From contig CBDFIL010000003.1 of assembly GCA_965248075.1 (NCBI GenBank), positions 1,798,001-1,862,000 on the forward strand: DNA of 64,000 bases. Reading direction: 5' to 3'. Below, piece after piece: positions 59,842 to 64,000 of this stretch (within the stretch, counting starts at the first letter, position 1; the number at the start of each line of letters is the position of its first letter). The translations under genes were made by a program, and so were the position numbers. This DNA is from VXNE01 sp965248075 (GTDB taxonomy: Bacteria > Pseudomonadota > Gammaproteobacteria > Pseudomonadales > Azotimanducaceae). Below the pieces are notes generated by a model. It saw only the letters and a program-made list of their open reading frames with translations. It was not told where the DNA came from and did no database searches.

Positions 59842-61062
59842 ATGAACGAGAACACGGGCAGTTTCCTTCAGCTTCCCGCGCGCAGGCGTTTTCTGACGCG
59901 CGTCGGGCAGGGCCTGGGCGCCGCCGCAGCGATCCCTTTCCTGCCCGTAGCCAGCAGCCATGCGGCCGTTGCCGAGCCATCGCCCGGTTGTGCCGCGGAT
60001 CGTGTGAAGCTACCCGGAAGGCTGGGCGATCCGGATGCAACGCTGGGGACCGACGAGAGGATAGACCCTCGCATATTGGAGGTGCTCGAGCGTTCCGGAG
60101 GACTGGAGCCGTTTCCCCACGGTCTGACCAACACATCGACCTACGAAGAGTGCCTGGAGTTCGTACGCAAGATGGAGGAGGGTCTCCAGGCCGGAAACGC
60201 GCAAGGCCTTGCCTCCATGCCGGCATTCCCCGATGTCGTCTCCAGTACCGAAACCATCAAGGGGGTCGACGGCAACGAGGTCAAGCTCTATATCGACCGG
60301 CCCAAGGCGCGCACAGGCGATCTCCCGTGCATCTTTCACGTCCACGGGGGTGGGATGTGTTTCCTGACGGCGCAGGACGCCATGTTCGTCAGGTTGCGCA
60401 AGAGCCTTGCCGCCACGGGGTTGATCGTGGTTGGCGTCGAGTTCAGAAACGGGGGTGGTGTCCTCGGCAACCATCCCTTCCCTGCAGGGCTGAACGACTG
60501 CGCGAGCGGAGCCCGCTGGACGCATCGGAACCGGGCGGCCCTGGGGGCTTCTTCAATCGTGATCGCCGGTGAGTCCGGCGGCGGCAATCTCACGCTCGCC
60601 ACAGCTCTGAAGGCCAACAGGGAGGGCTGGATGGAGGCTTTCGACGGGGTCTACGCCATCGCCCCAATGATCTCCGGCTTGTACGCGAACCCCCCGCCGG
60701 AACTCACTTCCCTGGTGGAGAACCATCGGTACCTGGGTGACACGGCCATGATGCGAGGAATGATGAAGGTCTACGACCCGGAGGAGCGGCACATGACCGA
60801 TCCCCTGGCATGGCCGTACCACGCGAGCAGGCAGGAGTTGGAAGGGCTCCCTCCGCACATCATTACGGTGTATGACCTGGACCCGATCAGGGACGAGGGG
60901 TTGATCTTTGCTCGCAAGCTGCTGGCTGCGGGAGTTCCGACCATCGCTCGCACGCTCAACGGCGTGACGCACGCGGCGGATTTGAGCATGCCGGACGTCA
61001 TTCCCGATCTTGCCGAAGAGACGCTCAGGTCGATTCACGGATTTGCCAGCAGCTTCGCCTGA
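59842..61062 (+). CDS. Alpha/beta hydrolase, hormone-sensitive-lipase-like esterase
   Basis: This protein of 406 residues has a twin-arginine-like leader (ARRRFLTRVGQGLGAAAAIP then FLPVASSHA). The oxyanion motif is HVHGGGMCF, the nucleophile elbow is VIAGESGGGNLTL (Ser), and the acid and base are near YDLDPIRDEG and NGVTHAAD. This is the bacterial HSL family (carboxylesterase). The Tat-type signal points to a periplasmic enzyme. AGGAGCGG precedes the ATG. A GST gene follows on the same strand after 85 bases. Confidence 0.9.
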   Translation: MNENTGSFLQLPARRRFLTRVGQGLGAAAAIPFLPVASSHAAVAEPSPGCAADRVKLPGRLGDPDATLGTDERIDPRILEVLERSGGLEPFPHGLTNTSTYEECLEFVRKMEEGLQAGNAQGLASMPAFPDVVSSTETIKGVDGNEVKLYIDRPKARTGDLPCIFHVHGGGMCFLTAQDAMFVRLRKSLAATGLIVVGVEFRNGGGVLGNHPFPAGLNDCASGARWTHRNRAALGASSIVIAGESGGGNLTLATALKANREGWMEAFDGVYAIAPMISGLYANPPPELTSLVENHRYLGDTAMMRGMMKVYDPEERHMTDPLAWPYHASRQELEGLPPHIITVYDLDPIRDEGLIFARKLLAAGVPTIARTLNGVTHAADLSMPDVIPDLAEETLRSIHGFASSFA

Positions 61063-61147
61063 TGAGACCGACTCGGACACGGAATTTCCAATCTCGCGCA
61101 AGCTATCGTGAGTCGCGATGCCGCGCGACGTTCGCAGGAAGACACCA

Positions 61148-62263
61148 ATGACCCCAATCATCCTCTACGGCTCCCCGATGTCGCTGTACACGGGGCGAGC
61201 GCGCAGCTATCTCATCAAGGCCGGCATCGACTATCGAGAAGAGCCGCACGCATCCCCGCACTTTTACGAATCGGTACTTCCCAAGGCCGGTGGTCGACGG
61301 GGCATTCCGACGATCGAGTTCCCTGACGGCACCGTGATCCGCGATGGCGTGGCGATCATCGATCACTTCGAGGCACAAGGCGGTCATGGCTATTCCCCCA
61401 CCTCACCGAGGCAACGGATCGTCAGCCGTCTATTCGACGCCATCGGGGCCGAGGGGATGCTGCGACCCTGCATGCACTACCGCTGGAACTTCGATCGGGA
61501 GAACCTGGAGTTTCTGCGGTTCCACTTTCAGACGCTCTACCTGGAAAACTCCGTGGCAGCGGCCGCCGAGCGCATGCAACTCATCAGAGAGAACGTCAAC
61601 CCCGCCTGGGGCGTGGTCCCCGAAACGCACGCGCTGATCGAATCGATGCACCTGTCGTTGCTGAAGAAATTCAACGCCCACTTCTCGGACTATCCCTACC
61701 TGCTTGGCGGCAAGCCCTGCATCGGTGATTTCGGACTGATGGCGCCCTTGTATGGCCACCTCGGCCGCGATCCCGCACCGCTTTCCCTGATGCAGGTGCA
61801 CGCGGTGCGGCTGTTCAGATGGGCAGAGCGCATGAATCGTCCCGAGCCTGACGTGGGAGAGTTCGCGAACAGGGAGGAAGCCTATCTTGACGATGACGAG
61901 ATTCCAGACACGTTGATCGAAGTACTGAAGCACTTCGCGATCGACTTCGTGCCGGAGAGCCGCGCGGCGTGCGCGTGTATCAACGGCTGGCTTGACGAAA
62001 ACGCCGATCTGCCCTCCGGTACGGAGGCGGAGCGCGGTGCAGGTATGTGCAGCTTCGAGATCGAGGGCATTCCGGTGACCGCGATGGCGCAACCGTTTCG
62101 CTTCTACGTACTGAAACGCGTGCAGGACGAGTTCGAGGCCCTCGGCAAGCAGGACCAGGCCGATGTGGCCGCACTGCTGGCAGCCTGTGACATGAGCGGG
62201 TTGCTGGACCTGAAACTCTCCAGGGGCATAGGCCGGGCGAACAACCTGGAAGTCTGGCTGTGA
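61148..62263 (+). CDS. Glutathione S-transferase family protein, long form
   Basis: This protein of 371 residues has a thioredoxin-like N-terminal domain (IILYGSPMSLYTGRARSYLI, GGRRGIPTIEFPDGTVIRDG, then VAIIDHFEAQG) and an all-helical C-terminal domain (YLLGGKPCIGDFGLMAPLYG, the GST C-terminal signature). The final 100 residues (after AIDFVPESRAAC) are longer than in ordinary GSTs. Substrate unknown. AGGA precedes the ATG; it is likely transcribed with the upstream esterase. Confidence 0.88.
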   Translation: MTPIILYGSPMSLYTGRARSYLIKAGIDYREEPHASPHFYESVLPKAGGRRGIPTIEFPDGTVIRDGVAIIDHFEAQGGHGYSPTSPRQRIVSRLFDAIGAEGMLRPCMHYRWNFDRENLEFLRFHFQTLYLENSVAAAAERMQLIRENVNPAWGVVPETHALIESMHLSLLKKFNAHFSDYPYLLGGKPCIGDFGLMAPLYGHLGRDPAPLSLMQVHAVRLFRWAERMNRPEPDVGEFANREEAYLDDDEIPDTLIEVLKHFAIDFVPESRAACACINGWLDENADLPSGTEAERGAGMCSFEIEGIPVTAMAQPFRFYVLKRVQDEFEALGKQDQADVAALLAACDMSGLLDLKLSRGIGRANNLEVWL

Positions 62264-62302
62264 TGCTGGGGTCGGCCAGTCCCTGGCGCCGCCATTCGGC
62301 GA

Positions 62303-63193
62303 CTACGGTGTCCTCTCCCCTGCCCCGAAACACCGCGCGAGAGTCTCGTCGAGGGGCGTGAGTTCGAGCCCCAGCTGCCTACACGCAGGCCCTGTGTCGA
62401 CATCGTCGTCGTGATCGAGAACGCCGAGCATGGCGCGCGTCAGCGGCGGGTTCGCAACGAACTTCTCGAACGCGCCCGCAAGCGCCCGGCCCAACCCGAC
62501 AGGCAACGAAATCAGCACACCCCGCTTGCCGAGAATCCGGCCCGCCCGCCGGACGAGCGCGCGGCGCGGCAAGCTCTCCGGTCCGGCCAGATCCAGCGTG
62601 GCCGGCGCGACCGGCCGGCTGAGCGCCCGGACGATCGCCTCCGTCACATCCACCGCATCGATGGGCTGTTCCAGGCTTGCGCCTCGGAACGTGAAGCTCA
62701 ACGGGCTCGACGCGCGCCGGCGTAGCGCGTACGACGCGTAGTCGCCCTCCCCGAGCACCATCGCCACACGCAGCACGACCGCCGGCGTCGGTCCGGCGAG
62801 CAGGATGTCCTCGGCGGCCGCCTTCGAAGCCAGGCACGCGTTGCCCGAGTCGCGCGCGGCGCCTACGACGCTGAGACAGACGATCCGCGCGAGCCCCGAC
62901 ACCTGCGCCAACGCGCGGGCAGTGCCCTCGTGCGCGTCCTCGAACCGGTTGCCGGCGGTCTCGCGGATGATGCCGGCGAGGTGCACGGCCGCCCCGCAGC
63001 CCGCGGCCGCTTCGGACAACGCACGTGCGTCGGTGTAGTCGAGAATCCGGATGTCCGTCGCGATGTCCTCGAGCGTGCGCGCCGCACGCTCCGAGCGCAC
63101 CACGGCCACCACCTCGCGCTCGCCGTGCAGCCGCTCGACGAGACGTCGACCGAGATGGCCGTTGGCGCCGGTGACGAGGATGGGGGCCGCCAT
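62303..63193 (-). CDS. NAD(P)-binding protein, atypical SDR/epimerase (complex I NDUFA9-like)
   Basis: This protein of 296 residues starts ILVTGANGHLGRRLVERLHG (Rossmann, TGxxGxxG), followed by VVAVVRSERAARTL, VHLAGIIRETAG and IVCLSVVGAARDSGNACLAS. The catalytic Tyr of classical SDRs is missing (CLASKAAAEDILL keeps only the Lys), the usual picture of atypical SDRs in the NmrA/NDUFA9 group. Probably a quinone- or complex-associated or sugar-modifying protein. The divergent CDP-alcohol phosphatidyltransferase starts 17 bases away. Confidence 0.82.
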   Translation of the reverse strand: MAAPILVTGANGHLGRRLVERLHGEREVVAVVRSERAARTLEDIATDIRILDYTDARALSEAAAGCGAAVHLAGIIRETAGNRFEDAHEGTARALAQVSGLARIVCLSVVGAARDSGNACLASKAAAEDILLAGPTPAVVLRVAMVLGEGDYASYALRRRASSPLSFTFRGASLEQPIDAVDVTEAIVRALSRPVAPATLDLAGPESLPRRALVRRAGRILGKRGVLISLPVGLGRALAGAFEKFVANPPLTRAMLGVLDHDDDVDTGPACRQLGLELTPLDETLARCFGAGERTP

Positions 63194-63210
63194 TCCGCTA
63201 CGATAGCAAG

Positions 63211-63747
63211 GTGCGCCCCCGACGACATTGGCTGACCGCGGCGAACGCCCTGAGTGCGGTGCGGCTCGCGTGCGCGCCCGGTTGCGTCTGGGCGATCGCC
63301 GCGCTGCAGTGGCGCATCGCGGCGGGGCTCTTCGTACTGGCCGTGGTGACCGACCTGCTCGACGGACCGGTGGCGCGGCGACGGGGGGAAGTGTCGCCGC
63401 TGGGCGGGCTGGTCGATCACGCCACCGATGCGATCTTCTGCACGACCGTTCTGGGCGCGCTGGCCTGCGCCGACCTCGTGCCGCTGCCGCTGCCGGCGCT
63501 GGTGGCGGCCGCCTTCCTCCAATACACCGCCGACAGCAAGGCACTGGCCGGCAGGGCGCTCCGCACCAGCCGGATCGGGCGCTACAACGGCATCGCCTAC
63601 TTCGTCCTGGCGGGCATCTCCCTCGTGCGCAACGGCCTGGGTTGGGCATGGCCACCCGACGCCATGGTGCTCGCGCTCGGGTGGATCCTCGTGGCTACCA
63701 CGCTGGTGTCCATGTTCGACCGGCTGCGCGCAGTCCTCAAGGGATAG
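63211..63747 (+). CDS. CDP-alcohol phosphatidyltransferase
   Basis: This protein of 178 residues is a small membrane enzyme with the family motif D-x2-D-G-x2-A-R-x8-G-x3-D-x3-D, seen as VVTDLLDGPVARRRGEVSPL and GGLVDHATD. Several hydrophobic segments follow. It would join a CDP-diacylglycerol (or similar) to an alcohol such as glycerol phosphate or inositol. The GTG start at 63211 lies divergent to the atypical SDR gene. Which phospholipid is made cannot be told. Confidence 0.9.
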   Translation: MRPRRHWLTAANALSAVRLACAPGCVWAIAALQWRIAAGLFVLAVVTDLLDGPVARRRGEVSPLGGLVDHATDAIFCTTVLGALACADLVPLPLPALVAAAFLQYTADSKALAGRALRTSRIGRYNGIAYFVLAGISLVRNGLGWAWPPDAMVLALGWILVATTLVSMFDRLRAVLKG

Positions 63748-63806
63748 GCAAGCCCCGGTTGTCCGGAGTCATCAGACAGCATAGGCAAACGCCGCGCCAG
63801 GAGGCG

Positions 63807-64000
63807 CTACTCCGCGGGCCGATACGCCCCGAAGCTGTCCCAGGACGTCACGGTTTCGACCGGGTTCCGGGGCGCCACGCCGAACCGACCCCGGGGCCGT
63901 CCCATCGGCACGAGCGCCTCGATCTCGTACTCGGCAGGGATGTCGCAGACCGCCCGGATCTCGTCCTGATGCACGCGAAACAGCGTCGTCAGGCAAGTCC
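63807..64000 (-). CDS. Nitroreductase-family protein (C-terminal part, runs off the right edge)
   Basis: The last 63 codons are visible: TCLTTLFRVHQDEIRAVCDI, then PAEYEIEALVPMGRPRGRFG and VETVTSWDSFGAYRPAE. This matches the C-terminal end of nitroreductase-family FMN oxidoreductases (VPMGRPxGRFG and a terminal SWDxFG). The FMN-binding N-terminal part lies outside the window. Confidence 0.7.
   Translation of the reverse strand, partial: TCLTTLFRVHQDEIRAVCDIPAEYEIEALVPMGRPRGRFGVAPRNPVETVTSWDSFGAYRPAE

Noticed and set aside
1..64000. CRISPR arrays, rRNA genes, prophage structural genes and biosynthetic gene clusters
   Set aside because: No regularly spaced direct repeats, rRNA sequence, capsid/terminase genes or NRPS/PKS modules were seen. 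The repeats present are palindromic and dispersed.

Overview
The window is GC-rich, densely packed bacterial DNA in short operons on both strands, with one tRNA-Val, one insertion sequence and many palindromic repeats. The gene content suggests Pseudomonadota, probably a gammaproteobacterium living as an aerobic heterotroph: DNA polymerase II, TonB-dependent receptors, Yej-type peptide transporters, a methylamine/aromatic-amine dehydrogenase cluster, acyl-CoA metabolism, a sulfatase and a phytanoyl-CoA dioxygenase-like enzyme. No marker gene fixes the taxon, so this is inference.

Layout. 1-1955: mauB-mauE-mauD (amine dehydrogenase; mauD runs off the edge). 2113-6345: an AAA ATPase/PIN pair, a zinc alcohol dehydrogenase, then decayed remains of YhcG and HsdM. 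6549-9999: Yej-like solute-binding protein and FAD oxidase. 10144-13485: NTF2-like, thioesterase, sulfatase, hypothetical. 13571-16668: frameshifted Nramp-like transporter, acetyltransferase, a selenocysteine glutathione peroxidase with a visible SECIS hairpin, and an AbrB/MazE-type protein. 16826-20702: acyl-CoA dehydrogenase and TonB receptor. 20794-22371: an IS110-family element of the IS1111 type, inserted in the middle of a palindromic repeat. 22383-27052: glyoxalase-like protein, frameshifted luciferase-like oxidoreductase, AbiEi/AbiEii pair, tRNA-Val(CAC) and a DUF4143 ATPase. 27140-33816: membrane protein, acyl-CoA carboxylase beta, RRM protein, MFS protein and modABC. 33871-41192: rhodanese, amidohydrolase, polB, SDR, aldolase, CopG/RelE pair. 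41232-46559: glyA, PhyH, Xre/MbcA antitoxin-like, TPR, ATP-dependent DNA ligase. 46601-51996: PQQ propeller protein and a YejA-YejB-YejE operon without its ATPase. 52121-54516: an unusual three-gene cassette ending in a metallo-beta-lactamase-fold protein. 54827-64000: BtrH-like protein, MFS, a lower-GC TonB receptor, alpha/beta hydrolase, GST, epimerase, CDP-alcohol phosphatidyltransferase and a partial nitroreductase.

Three families of palindromic repeats are scattered through the window. Several copies supply the TAG stop codon of the adjacent gene, one is split by the IS element, and one lies in frame inside abiEii and adds about 43 codons. Four genes carry single-base-loss frameshifts, which are either real decay or consensus errors. 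The most distinctive features are the selenoprotein with its SECIS, the repeat biology, and two uncharacterised defence-like cassettes (ATPase/PIN and the metallo-beta-lactamase cluster).
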